Of a stretch of 64,000 nucleotides of DNA, positions 50,111 to 62,588 are shown piece after piece; within the stretch, counting starts at the first letter, position 1; every line of letters begins with the position of its first letter. The DNA comes from Tetrahymena elliotti 4EA. Taxonomy: Eukaryota > Ciliophora > Oligohymenophorea > Hymenostomatida > Tetrahymenidae. The translations under genes were made by a program, and so were the position numbers. Under the pieces are notes generated by a model. The model ran no database searches, had not been told where the DNA came from, and was given only the letters and a program-made list of their open reading frames with translations. The DNA is taken from positions 245,182 through 309,181 of the forward strand of contig JH720352.1 in NCBI GenBank assembly GCA_000231825.2, given 5' to 3'.

Positions 50111-51924
50111 TCATTAAAATAATTTTCTATAGAATGTATTTATGGATTTATTTTCCAACATTTTCAATTTGCATTAGCATTGGTTTTTCAGTTTTTAGAA
50201 TTCAGCTGGTAATAGACTTTCTTAACTCCCATTCATAAATTTATCAACTGCATTTTCATCAATTTAAGGAAATTATTTATCAATAGCTTCAATTGCTTTT
50301 TCATAGCTATGGAGTTCATACAAACTTTTAACTAGTTTATAAATATTTTTATTAGAATTTAGCTTATTTTTTTAGTAAAAGTCAACACAATCTTAATATT
50401 TTTTAAGATTAATAAGGCATTAAGCATAGTTAGCACCAAATTAATTGCTTTTATCTATGTAAATTTATTCTTAATCTGCAGTTAAAGTCTTTCTAAGCTT
50501 CTTGCTCATGCCTCTCCAAATACTAAATGCTTTATTAAACAGCTTTGATGCTTTTTCATAATTCATTAGAGAGAATAGAACCTTTCCTTCATTATTAATC
50601 TCTTCAGATTTTTAAAATATTAAGTTATAGTCTTCATAAATAATATTTGATTGTGAATTTTGTACTACACTGTTTTTATCTAATTTTTCATTCATTTCAG
50701 AAAGAGCAAGAGCTTTTACTCCCACAATTTAGATCTTCAGATAAACACATTCATATTGTGCTAAGTTTTTTTATCCTATTTATAAAAGAAACTTTTGTTC
50801 CATCTTGAACCACTTAGTTTCATTTGGCCTCATTTATTCAAGACAAAGATACCACTTTGCTGATATTTCCCCTTAAATTTTTACTGTCCTTTTTTCTTTA
50901 ACTACTCTATATTTATCAATAAGCTCTCCATTTTAATCTCTCTCTTCAAAAACTACTTGAACATCTCTGCACCACTTCTTATCAATTTAAGGATTACATT
51001 CATCCTCATAACTATTAGGGCTTTCTTTATTATCACTTTCTTAATATTTAATTCAAATAAAAAATTAATTTTTAAAATATTTTCAATTAAAAATAAAAAA
51101 AGAACAAATTCTTTTAATCAACAAAATTAAAACAAAAATTTTTCCAAATCCTGCCAAATTCAAAGAATTTAAGAAAAATTAGATAAATAATTAAGTAGAA
51201 GTTTTTAAGTAATTTAAGAAGTTTTACTATTCTCAGAATAGACTGTAAAGCCTGGCATGGTTTCTTTGGATTACCAGGATTGAAGAAAACTCATGTCTTG
51301 TTATAAGACGTTGCATTTAGGTATACTGAATTGAGATATTGTTTGGATTTTTAACCCATTTTCATCTTGTTCTACTTTTTCAACAACATCTTCTATTTAT
51401 GGAGGCTTGTAGACTTTCTTAAGGTGCTGTAAATTGTCTTTATCATATTTCTCAAAGTCTATATCTGCCTTAAATTCTTATGGTTCATAATTCCAAGCAG
51501 GTATATTATAGCTTTCTTCTTTTATAAGTTAATCCTATTAAATTCCTTGCTCTTCTTTGATAGTTTCACTTTCTGAAGTTTATTCTTGCCAGTAAATAAA
51601 GCCTGACTAGAACTAACATTTTGTTTAATCTTCTTTATTATCATTAGGCTCTTACTGATTTGAATCACTTTTAGAAATACAATTAGAATCTTATGTATAG
51701 TATAAGTCATTAGGGGTTTTGTTTAAAAAAGAATTATCACTATCAGTTTTTCTAATATCTTAGTCTACTTAGATAGTCTCTGCATCTTAGCTACAAGAAA
51801 AAGGAATACTGAACTGCTACTCTTCTATACTGGTAGAACTCATATTAGTGCTATCCTAGTGATCAGAAGTACTCTCTTTGTCAGTAGAAGTAGATTCCCT
51901 AGTATTGTGAATAGAAGTATCCAT
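50111..51924 (-). CDS. FKBP-like / TPR protein, 541 residues
   Basis: Two exons (51924-51228 and 51039-50111) with matching phases; TGA at 50111-50113. Residues 1-150 are disordered S/T/D/Q-rich (MDTSIHNTRESTSTDKES). A region at about 150-230 contains the tryptophan motifs IPAWNYEPQEF and FLQSWQSKETMPGF. Residues about 250-340 look like a divergent FKBP/AIP-type domain: WCRDVQVVFEERDQNGELI, IQGEISAKW, CLEQMRPNETKWFKM (compare the gl..M..GE..xf core) and a closing beta strand. The C-terminal 200 residues are TPR-like helices (YEDYNLIFQKSEEINNEGK, FGANYAQCLINLKKYQDC, KLVKSLYELHSYEKAIEAID). The peptidyl-prolyl isomerase active-site residues are not preserved as far as I can see, so a co-chaperone scaffold is more likely than an enzyme. 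Assignment is by pattern only. Confidence 0.5.
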
Positions 51925-52434
51925 TTTGTTAATCTTTTTTTTATTTTTGTTTAAGAGAATGAGTTTAATTTTAATAAATATTTTTATAGATATAGTAGTA
52001 AATTAATATTTAAAGTTAATTTGTGAACTAAATAAACTATATTTTTGTTGAATTTGTTAGCTTATCAGAAAAATAGATAGCTAGCTCTATATTACTTTTA
52101 ATTTGCTTGCTAATATTAATATTAAATAAATTGGGGAGGGCAGTTTATTTATTTAGCTTGAAAATTAATTTCCTACCAAATTTGAGTTTGATTTGAAATT
52201 TGATTTATTTGGAAAAGTATCTTTAGGCAAGTAAATCAATAAATAGAGAAAAAGCAGGTATTATCATTGGATTTATCAATAATAATAATAAATAAATAAA
52301 TAATCATTTATATATTCAATCTAAGAGTTTAAACATCAAAAATTATCCAAAACATTTATCAAACACACTAACCTGATTCAATATTCAACTAAAATTATTC
52401 TCAACTCAATCAACCCTAAAAGCATAAATTAAAG
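51925..52434. other. divergent intergenic region
   Basis: AT-rich sequence between a minus-strand and a plus-strand gene, presumably with both promoters. It has AATAAT/AAATAAAT runs near 52290-52300. No RNA gene seen. Confidence 0.45.
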
Positions 52435-53094
52435 ATGGCTAATACTATTCAAGATTATGACCTTATAGAAAATGCTATTTTAAATAATATTTAGATCATC
52501 AAAAATGATTTCATGCTTCTACATTAAAGGTAAAAGGGAATGATAAATTAGCTTGAGAATGATTTCTTACAAGCCATTCCTGATAAAATTAAAAATATGT
52601 CAGTGGCTGATTTCTTATATAAATTTGAGGGTGACATGAATAAAGCCTTTTGCTAGCTCTCTGTTGTTGATTTAAATATGAGTTAGACTCTTTCTAATGC
52701 TTCTACCCTTCCATTACAAAATAATATACATTTCATCCCAAAAGATAAGCTAATAAGCAGTAATACAGGCAGTTTTTTAGAGAATTTTCCTAAAAACAAT
52801 CAAAATCATCTTAACCACCACAACTAGATTAATTCCAGTAATGGCAAAAGCATATTGAAAAGCTCTAAAAGAAAGAGAAACGAGTACGAATAAAACTAGA
52901 AAAGGATTGTAAATAATTTATATCAAACACACCAAAATAATTTTGCAAATAACAAAGAAAACTTTTAGTAAAATGGACCTTCGTAAATGCACTTTTCACA
53001 ATAATCAAAGCAAAATACAGCTAAAAAAAATAATAACAACAACTAAAACCAAAATACTATTTCTAAAAGCGGTAAAAAACTTTGGAGGTTTTGA
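52435..53094 (+). CDS. borealin/Nbl1-like protein (chromosomal passenger complex candidate)
   Basis: One exon of 219 codons from ATG 52435 to TGA 53092-53094. The N-terminal 75 residues form an amphipathic helix (IIKNDFMLLHQRQKGMINQ, then LENDFLQAIPDKIKNM) followed by SVADFLYKFEGDMNKAF. The order helix, then I-P-x-x-h-R/K-x-M, then h-x-(D/E)-F-h-x-x-(Y/F) is what I recall of the Nbl1/borealin N-terminal domain, which packs with INCENP and survivin and so tethers Aurora kinase. The rest is disordered and basic (KSSKRKRNEYEQ) and N/Q-rich, as in borealin tails. No borealin C-terminal dimerisation domain is obvious. An Aurora-like kinase gene lies 3 kb downstream on the other strand, which makes the guess more interesting but does not prove it. 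Confidence 0.45.
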
Positions 53095-53831
53095 TCTTAT
53101 TTTTGTAAAAAATGTAATAAAATATGAACTGATTAATTAATACACAATTTTGTGGCACACTATATATAAAATAATAGCAAAAAGTAGAAGAATAAAAACC
53201 AAATGATATTTAGAGTAATTTATATTAAAATCATCACTATTTTATTTTTAGTTTTCAAATATTTATTTTTTCTTTGTTAATTAAAATGATTTCTTCAAAA
53301 ATTTAATAAAATCTAACAAATCAAATACCAAACAAAAAACCCTAGCATTTGCAATTTATATTATTCAAATAATTAGTGAAAAAAATATTTGTTTTTACCT
53401 ATTTTAAATTAAAAATTTTTATACTTGTTTTGAATTCAAAAATAAAAAATAATTTCAAACATTTTAGCAAATCATTTTATTCATTTAAATTTTATTATTT
53501 TTTGACTATTTTTGTAAAAATGAAAAGGAATAAAACTGTTTGTTTTTTTTGGAATATTGAAATTCCAATTTTTTAATTAGCAAATTTTAAGCATTTTATT
53601 GTTTTTAAAAACACAGAAAATAAAATTGAATTGAGAAGAAATTTGAGTGAAATGTGGTAATAGGAAGAATACCGTATTGAAATATATATAGATTTGTAAC
53701 ATATACACATTTCAAATTTATTCAGCTTATTTAGATGACAATAATAAAAATAAATGATTTTTGAGATCTCATTGTGATGATAATTAATTCCATTTATTTA
53801 TTATTATCACTTATCCTATTAGAATTTTAAA
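53095..53831. other. AT-rich spacer
   Basis: Convergent 3' flanks. Open frames here are chance products of A/T richness. Nothing recognised. Confidence 0.5.
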
Positions 53832-54756
53832 TCAATTAAGCCAAGCTAATCCCTTTCTGTAGTTACTACCAAAAGTATTAGAAATACCATCAGCTTGAGC
53901 CTTGCTGCTGTTAGCCCAGAAAGCATTGGTAACATGAGAGTTATTTTCATAAGTTTACCTTTTTTATATAAGATAAATAGTTTTCATCAAAATTAATTTT
54001 TTTATCAATGTAAAATAAAATAAAATCTAAATATTCTAGAACTTAGTTTTATAAAACTTCTATTTCTACCCATGACTTTATCTATTATTAAAATATTTAT
54101 CTAATTTTATTTAACTATTATTTCTATGTATTTATTCCTTTTGTTTTTATTTGTATGTATGCTGCTTGATTTACTTTACTTTACTTTGTTAAAACAATTA
54201 AAAATCTTACCAGTGATTTAAGCAAGTATTATAGTATTTGAATTCCTTGGCACATTTACCCTTTCTGTTTAATATTAAAAATAAAAATTAATTTATTTTA
54301 AACAGTTTATATATAATTTTAATAGAGCTGTATAATCGTTAACTACCTTCCGTCGAGCATCTTAGCAGCAAAGTTTGTAGGGTTTTCTTAGAAACATTTT
54401 TTTAAAGGAATATAAGTATCTACACAAGGACCAGCCTTAATTCTCATAGGTACTTGATAGGCTTCAATTTCCTCCTTAGAGTATTTATAATGTTCTATTT
54501 TAATAAGAAATTCTCATTAAACTTGAAAGTGATTGAATGCAATTTATTAAAATATTTTTGATTTATTGAATTAATTAATGATTTAATAATCTGCAAATTT
54601 ATATCTCATTTATAATGATTGCAATTTCAAAATCCTTTTCATATAATATTGCATAATTTGCTTTAATATTGTACATCATCTAGTAATTTATTCTATAAAA
54701 TATTTTAAAATAACTATCTCACATTGATTTTCGTTCCAAGCTCCGTGTCCTCCCAT
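53832..54756 (-). CDS. twin CX9C mitochondrial protein, NDUFB7-like candidate
   Basis: Exons 54756-54723, 54494-54347, 54264-54211 and 53958-53832 give exactly 120 residues plus TGA. It starts MGGHGAWNENQQHYKYSKEE and carries two CX9C motifs (CVDTYIPLKKC and CAKEFKYYNTC), the signature of CHCH proteins imported and oxidised by Mia40 in the intermembrane space. The segment before the first motif (AYQVPMRIKAGP) and the size fit complex I subunit NDUFB7 (B18), but the spacing between the two motifs is longer than in human (about 19 residues instead of 10). Another CHCH family, such as NDUFA8 or a small Tim/Cox assembly factor, is possible. Ends ANSSKAQADGIS then YRKGLAWLN. Confidence 0.7.
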
Positions 54757-56214
54757 TTATTTTTACTTTGTTTTTTCCTTTTAAATTATTCAGAAATAGC
54801 TCTTTCTTTATAATATTAATTAATTTGATTAGTTTTTATCTTTTCTTCTAATTTCCCTTCTTTCCTTAATTAATGACTTTTCACAAGCAAATCAATTGTT
54901 TTTATTGTATGTATTTATCATGTATCATATTCTTCCACTAAGCTTTAACTTAAATGATATCTTCTAATAAATTTTTATATCAAAAACATATTAAATGAAT
55001 CTTGCTCAAACAAATAAATAAATTTATTCATTCTCTCCAATTCTAATATAAAAGCTTATTCATTATTCATATAAAATAAATTTGAATTAAATAAAAAAAT
55101 TATTATTATCTAAGGAACAACCCTAAATACTCAAAATAGTTACTAATATCAAAAAATGTTTGTTCGAAAGAAATTAAGAAATTCATTTTTAATTTTATTA
55201 ATATAAAAGAAATCATGTTTAAATTAAACAACTAAAAACTTATTCTAGGTAAATAATAAAAATAATCTTAAATTAAAACTCAAATTAATTTTTTTTGTTG
55301 AATTAAAAAAATTCTTCTAATTTAATATAAATTGTATGAAAAGAGGAAGTTCATGTTAAAAATTTAAGGACAATTTCAAAATTAAATTAGAGTACTTCTC
55401 CTTATCTTTTATAGAAAAAAAATTCATGTTGCAGTAAAGTATGGGGTTATTGTTAATCGGATTTATTATTCCTTTCAAACGAGTTTTAATTTTATCATAT
55501 CTTTCGAAATTTATTGCAATATTTATTAAAAATTATTGTTTAAATCAAATTAATTTTTTATCCAATATTTTCTTAAAAAAAAGTAATTTCTAAATTTAAA
55601 TTAAAAAATGTTTTTGAAAATTTTCTTCATGGTAGTAGTTAAAATCCTAAAAGAATTAAATGGAAATTATTTAATGCAAAAGAAAAACTTTAAGTTTGGT
55701 TTTATATCTGGACATTAAAAATAAAAAATTTCCTTAAAAGGAAAGAAAATAAAAACAAAATTCAATGATTCTTATTATTAACAATAGCCAAAAAAGGTAA
55801 AAATAATTATAATTTGAGATAAGAAGGTTGAAAGAGAAAAATTTGCTAAATATTAAAAGATGCTTGCATACTTTGAATATAAAAAAGCAATTATAGACAC
55901 AATATTATTTATTATGAACACAAGAAAATTAATTATAAGAATTTCGAATAGTAATTATTATTTTTATTATTATTAATTTAAACTATGATCAATAAGTTTA
56001 TTTTATTTATTTATTTACTTTTATTGATTTTTTTGAATTTTAGTTATATAAAATGGATGGGGCTGATTAGTAGATGTAGAATTATTAATTAAAATTAGAT
56101 ATATAATTTAGTTTTATGCTGCTTTTATTTAGCAACTAACTAATCAGAGTTAATTAAAATAAAATTAATTAGTAGATTAAACATTATTTAGTTATTTATT
56201 TATTTAAAATCTTT
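54757..56214. other. AT-rich spacer
   Basis: About 1.4 kb. One plus-strand frame from ATG 56053 stays open for many codons but reads as low-complexity A/T sequence with no splice support. Nothing recognised. Confidence 0.5.
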
Positions 56215-59200
56215 TCAGATAACCATGTTTTTACATTTTTATGCAAGATCAGCATCCCATTCTTGAGAGTATTTTTGTAAATTTTGAACAATCCACTTAT
56301 GGTTTACAACTTAATCCATAGTCATTCTCTTTGAAGGATCTCTAACAAGGAGGCTTTAAATGAAATCTTTTGCATCTTCTGATAGATAATCAGGAATATG
56401 TATATTCATCTTTTTATTATTTAACAAAAATGTTTCTTTTATATTTTAATAAATAAACAATTTTACATTTAGAATGTTAACCAAAATTTCATTCTTAGTT
56501 TCATATTAGAAAGGAGATTTTCCTGTCAATAATTCAAAGGTCAAAATACCTAAACTCCAAATATCTACACTTTATCCATAAGCTTCTCCATTAACAATTT
56601 CAGGACTAATATAATCTATTGTGCCGCAGAAAGTTTCTCTTCTATCATCAGGGCAATAAACACTACAGCCAAAATCAGCTATTTTAAGAACTCCCTATTG
56701 TTAAATAAAAAAATGTTTAGATTTTTACTTTTATCAATAACAATTTACGAAAGACATCAGAATATTTTCTGGTTTGATATCTCTGTGGATAATATGATAA
56801 CGATGGAGATATGTAAAGGCATCACAAATTTATCTCATATATGCAGCTCCTTTAACTTCATCAAATCTTTAGTTAGGCTATCTTTTTAATTCTTGATACA
56901 ATTCACCATGAGAAGCATACTCCTATACCAAATAGATAAATTCTTCATCATAGTAAAATCCATAGAGCTTGAGAATATTTGGATGGTTAGCAAAAATTTA
57001 AATTTTAATTTCATTTTCAAGATAATCTTCACTTTTGTATTTAATAAGAACTTCTTTTTTAATTTTCTTTAATGCAACGATCAATCCAGAGTTTAAATCC
57101 CTTTTTAATAAAAATCAAAAATAAATAAAAATTATTCAAAACATTAAAAAAAGTTTTTACTAGGCCATGTGAACTTCACTAAATTTACCAGTACCTAGAT
57201 GCTTACCAATTTTAAAGTTTTCTTTCTTAAAGAAATTGTTGAATAAAATGTGATCGTTTCTTGGGTTTGGTAGCTTATACTTTCTCATGAACTTTGTTGG
57301 GAGGGGCATTTACTTTACTTAAACTTAAACAGTTACAACAGCATTTTATCCTTCTGAAGTTGTATTTTGTAAAATCTTAGAAAAATTGTTTCCTGAACTC
57401 ATGTTATTGAGAGTGTCACTGGAATGGAATTCTTAATTATTTAGGGTGTTTGCAAATTTATGTTCTGAATAACTATTACCAACTAAGCCTTAATTGTTCT
57501 TAGAACTAGGGACTTTTTAAGTAACAATTAAATTTTATTTTTATTGCTAATCTTATGAATATTTATTTTCTATCATTCCGCTTTCGGGTTGTAATAATTG
57601 TCTTTTTGTAGTAACTGGTGAGTGACTAGAAGAGAATCCGTATGATTCGCGATGAGCAGTATTTGAAGAAGAGCTTGAAGTGAAACTACCCTCTATTCTG
57701 TTAGAAGTAAATTCGAAATTACCTGAGTAATTTGGTTAAAGCTAAGATGAGCTTGATTGAGAGGATGAGTAATTGTTATTCTAAAAAAGGCTATTAATTT
57801 TTTAAGAGTTTTATGACAAACCAAGTTCTCCCTTGCCTGGTGAATAATTATAAAATCCACTTTTTTCTTAGTCCTATTTATTTTTTGGCTTAAAGTGATG
57901 AGAGGAGCTTGATTTTTTACCTGAACTCTTCTTACCACTTTTTTGCTTTAGGACATCATCTTATGTGAATAGCATTCTTTCTTTAGGCTGAGGAATTATA
58001 GGCTTAAGCAAGTCATTAATATCAACATTTACAGGAGAAGCATTACCACTATTTGATTATTTAAATGATGGTTTCTTTACATTTGAAACATTCTTTTCAG
58101 GACTTACTTTAGAAAGAGGTTAAGCTGGAGGAGCTGCAGTTGATATATTGCCACTACTACTTACTTCTATTTTTTAATTAGCTTTAGGAGTTGTTGATTA
58201 ATTAAACTGAGTATTTAACAATTGTTGAAAAGTATTTTAAGAAAGAATTGTATTAGCCTATTACACTTGATTATTTTTTGTAGAATCTAATGACTGAGTC
58301 TGCTAAAAGTTACTAGCTTCAATTTGAAGTTTCTTAGCTGGTCTTTCTTGTAAAAGCAGAGTTTTTTATTGAGAATCATTTTCCAATCCATACAATGTTT
58401 TTTTGATCTTTTCGTAGAGCTCTTCATTTTATTTGACCATTTCTTCATTTTTTTTGTTTCTTTTTTCATTGCTTTATAAGATTTTTGCTATTTTTTCATC
58501 TGAAATAATGCCATCATCACTTACAATTGATTCTCCATTTAATTTATATGCTGCCATAGCCATTTATAATATTTTTGAATTGTGTTCTAGTAAATCTTTT
58601 TATTTAAGAATGTCTTCAAATCCTATTACATCAAAGGGGTTAACTTAAGCTGCTTACTTTTTATTAGCTTCACTATTTTATTGAATATTACTAGAATTAG
58701 CACTGATGCTATTATTGAAAGGAGCTGGAGTTACAATAGGTGTTGAATCTTTATCTGCCCCTTCAAATTTAGGTGAAACAAAAATTTGAGCAGAGGTATT
58801 AGATGATTAATCAATACTGAATGGATTTGTAAAGTAGTTAGGTGTGTTTTGCAAAACATTTTAATTCTAATTAACACTTTTAAGTGCTGTTTCTGCATAA
58901 TTGACACTAGCTTAGGCTTAATTCTATTTTCTTTGTTATTATTAAGATGAATTTTCAGCTTCTACATTATTTATGTTGCTCTCAGATGATTAAGAAGAAT
59001 TATCTTTATTAATACTGAGATCCCCAGTTTTACTTTATATGTTTTAAGAAGAGTTGTTAAAAGAATTAATCAATCCAAGAGATTTATAATCATTAGCACT
59101 TACATTAACCTATTATTAACTTTTTTGAGATACTGCTTATTATTAATTTTGCTCACTGTTAACACTCATATTGCTAAAGCTTTAATTATTTGCATATTTA

Positions 59201-62200
59201 TTTGATTATTGCTAAACTATTTAAGGTAAAACGCCAAATGATTCTTTAATATCTCCACTTTATTCTTCTTTTAAATTCTTTTCTGACTTTTAGCTTTGGT
59301 TTTTAGATATTTATTAAGCTAAATTGGTTAAATTATCTCTTGATCTATTGTTTGGATCATACAAAGGAGGTTTTTAACTACCGATCTTTTCCAACTATTT
59401 GCCTGGTTGATAAAATTATAATTCATTTCTAATTTAGTAAATACTATTCATATTTAAATCATTTTTACTTTTTTAATTTTATTGTTAAGTTTTTCCATCA
59501 TTTTTATCAGCATAAATCTTAAGACTTTCAGCTTGAAAGGAAAGCTTTCTTGGAGAAAATAAACTATTTAATTACTTAGCTGGATTATTTGGATTTATTG
59601 AAATGCTATTGCTTTTTTGTTCATTTTTATCAGGAAATTTAGTAAATATTTAAAATTCTACACTTTGATTTTTAGAAACTGGTGAGATAGTTGCAAATTT
59701 AGAAGAATTCAAACCATAAAGATTTCCAGTTTGTTGGTTAGAGTCTTAAGAATTGCTGCTTGACTTATTTCTTCCAAGAATTTCATCTAAATATTATGTA
59801 CTAGGAAGCTTGTTGGTTAGATTCAAGTCTCTTTTGAATAGCTCTACAGAATTAATAATACTGTTAGCCTTATTCTTATTTACACTTAAATTTATTTAAT
59901 TCTCCTCTTGCTTGCTTCCTTTTTTACCTAAATCGTCAGCTATTTGTGTGGCTAATTTAGTGCTAAGATCATTAATCCTTTCACTCTTTATGTAATCTTA
60001 AATGTTGAATTCTCTAAAAGAAGATGAGTTTGCATTGTTGCTATTACTCCTAAAACTACGATTTTATACTTCATTATTAGATTATCTGATTTCTCTAGAT
60101 CTATTATTATTTTTTGAAGCCATAGCTGCTGTAGTTGTGCTTGAGCCATTTGTAGCCTATTTTTAGCCTATTGTAGTCAAAATACTTTTAAATGAATCCT
60201 TAAAATAATCAGTTTCTTTATTAGGTTTATCTTATTTTAATTAAGAATCGAAACTAACTGGCTATTTCATTAATGTATTTTAAATCGTTGCCGAAAATGT
60301 ATTAGAAATTTCTTTAGAAAAACCATTATTATTATTGTTGTTGTTATTTTAAGTCGTGCTATAATTTGAAATATTTTAAGGAGTGTATGTATTATTTAGA
60401 CCAATATTTTAGGATATTCTAGTGTGAAGAGGAGAAGAGCTATTGAAATGAAAACCAGCACCAGAAGTAATAAAAGAAGAAGGATTTTAATTGGTTTGTT
60501 AATTAGCGTTGTTGTTTTGAAGAGGAAATTAGTTAGAAAAATTAGAATTATAGAACCATTTGTTTAATTCTAAATTATTATTGCTGATTTTACTTACGTT
60601 TTTCTCTTCAATTAGATTTTATTTTTATTAATTAGTTTCTAAAGAAATCTTTCCAGCAAAATTAAATGGGATTTCATTCATTTTTTAGTTAGTGCTACTA
60701 GTTTATCCATTAAATGAAAATTTTATTGTTTCTTCATTAGCTTCAAATTTAAGGATATCATCTTTTGATGGCAAAGGATAATTATATGCGATAGTGTTAG
60801 AGCGCTATTTATCTAAACCAGATTTATTTTTCCTAATATTAGAAGGCATAATTTGATCAAGGGAACTTAATTCTGTATTGGTAGTGTTGTTTTTAATCTC
60901 GTTTGGTAATTTTGGTGCTTCTTACGAAGGTTCTGAAACTAACCTTTCCTTTATTTTCTATAAATTAATTTCACTAAATTCACTACTTACTTAAGACAAT
61001 ATTTTATTTTATGCTGCTTACATATTTTTAGTTGTGAAATCATATTTATAAATGTCTTTTAGATTCTCCTTTTAAGGTTGTTAAAATGTGTTGTTTTAGT
61101 TCTCATTCGAATGGGTTTAGTTATAAAATATACTATTCTTAAATGTGTGATGATTATTTTGCAAATTTGTTGGTGTTGCTCCAGCTGTTAGAGTTCCTGA
61201 AGGTTTTAAATAATTTTGTTGAGAATTTTTCGCTGAATTCTCTGGTGAACTTATCAATAAATTATTGCTTGCTTAATTTTTGCTGCTATATTGGAAATGT
61301 AATAACCTATCACTGAAGCTGTCTTATTGTATTTTAATGGAAGGGACCTAAAGATTTTAAAGACTGGTAACTTCTTTTTACTAATTTTAACCTGTTATTG
61401 ACTCAGTCAAATTAATCACAGAATCAGCAAGTAAAGATGCAGAGCCACTTTACTCTGATTTCTTTTCACTATCATTGATTTTTGATGATTCCAAATTTAA
61501 ATTACTCATGAGAGATTACCTATACTTCTAAAGTTATAAATCAAATTAGGATTAACTTAAAAGTTTTTTTTCCTTTTGATCACTTTTATGCTAATCTAAA
61601 TTGATGCTGCTTTCACTATCTTTGCTTTAGTGTTTAGAATTATCATTTTTGTTTTCTAATTTCTTGCTATTTCTCATTTGCTGTTTGCTAAAATAAGATT
61701 CGTAAGGCAAAACAGGGGTCAATTCACTTTATCTGTTTTACTTATTTTAATTATCACTTGGGTGAGAGTTAGTTGATGATAATGATGCTACAAACTAATT
61801 GATAAACTCTTTTTTAAATTAAGTATTTGCTGCGCTATTCATATCTTATTGCTTTTTAATTGCATCAATTTTGCTTGCTATTGCCTACATAATATTATTA
61901 TCTCCTTAAGTTTGTGATAGCTTCATACCTCCCTATTATGATTACTGACTGTTATTATTATTGTTATTTGTTTGGTAATTAGTAGTTGTTTCTGAACCTT
62001 TAGAAGCCTGATTTAACTGTGAAGCAGATGAACTTGAGCCATTTAAGTGAATCATACTTGATTATCTCTAATGAGCATTTTTTCGATAAGGTTCATAAGG
62101 CTCTATTGTCGTTAAATTTTATAGATTTTAATTCAATTTGGTAAAACTGTTCCTAAGATTGTTTTTTGTATTTTCTATGCTAATTTAATTATTAGAACCT

Positions 62201-62588
62201 GGTTACAAAACTAAAGGGGGATCATCTTGCTTTAAAACTTTTGGAATCATAGGTGGTAAGTTGGTAATATTACTCTTTTAATCTACCTAGTTTGTATTAA
62301 CCTAATTGCTCATGCTAGCTTTTAAAATTTTTAATGATAAGTCTCTGTTTTCAATGAAGAAATAAAATTACTAATTGTATTGGTAAATAGGCTATTCCCA
62401 GATTAAGAAGGGGTGTTAGCTTAAGAATTGCTTTTGTTAGCTTCTTTATACTGCTAAATGATCTTTTCTAGATACTTATTGCTACCTTCTTGATTACTAG
62501 ATTCACTTTTTGCTGCGTCTTGTTGCTTTTGGCTTTATTAGTCTTCTTTAGAAGAAGTAGCTAATTGTAAAGATAGTTGCTGACTCAT
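56215..62588 (-). CDS. Aurora-like Ser/Thr kinase with giant disordered N-terminus
   Basis: Exons (minus): 62588-62372, 62318-57161, 57100-56749, 56694-56467 and 56409-56215. Phases are exact, giving about 2,049 residues; TGA 56215-56217. Residues 1 to about 1770 are almost wholly disordered (N, S, Q, T, K) with several NPF tripeptides ([14 protein letters not shown]) and one helical island near residue 1370 ([15 protein letters not shown]). The kinase domain (about 1775-2040) has P-loop [24 protein letters not shown] with the catalytic Lys, [16 protein letters not shown], the Aurora-style activation segment [34 protein letters not shown] and [17 protein letters not shown]. The domain is complete and probably active. 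Auroras drive mitosis; the N-terminus is far longer than the usual 100 or so residues. NPF motifs are also typical of endocytic adaptor kinases, so the role may differ. Confidence 0.88.

Noticed and set aside
53376..53576. Plus-strand F/K-rich ORF
   Set aside because: A/T spacer with no splice sites and homopolymer-driven residues.
58287..58648. Short ORFs on both strands inside the kinase gene
   Set aside because: They are out-of-frame shadows of the continuous 5.16-kb exon.
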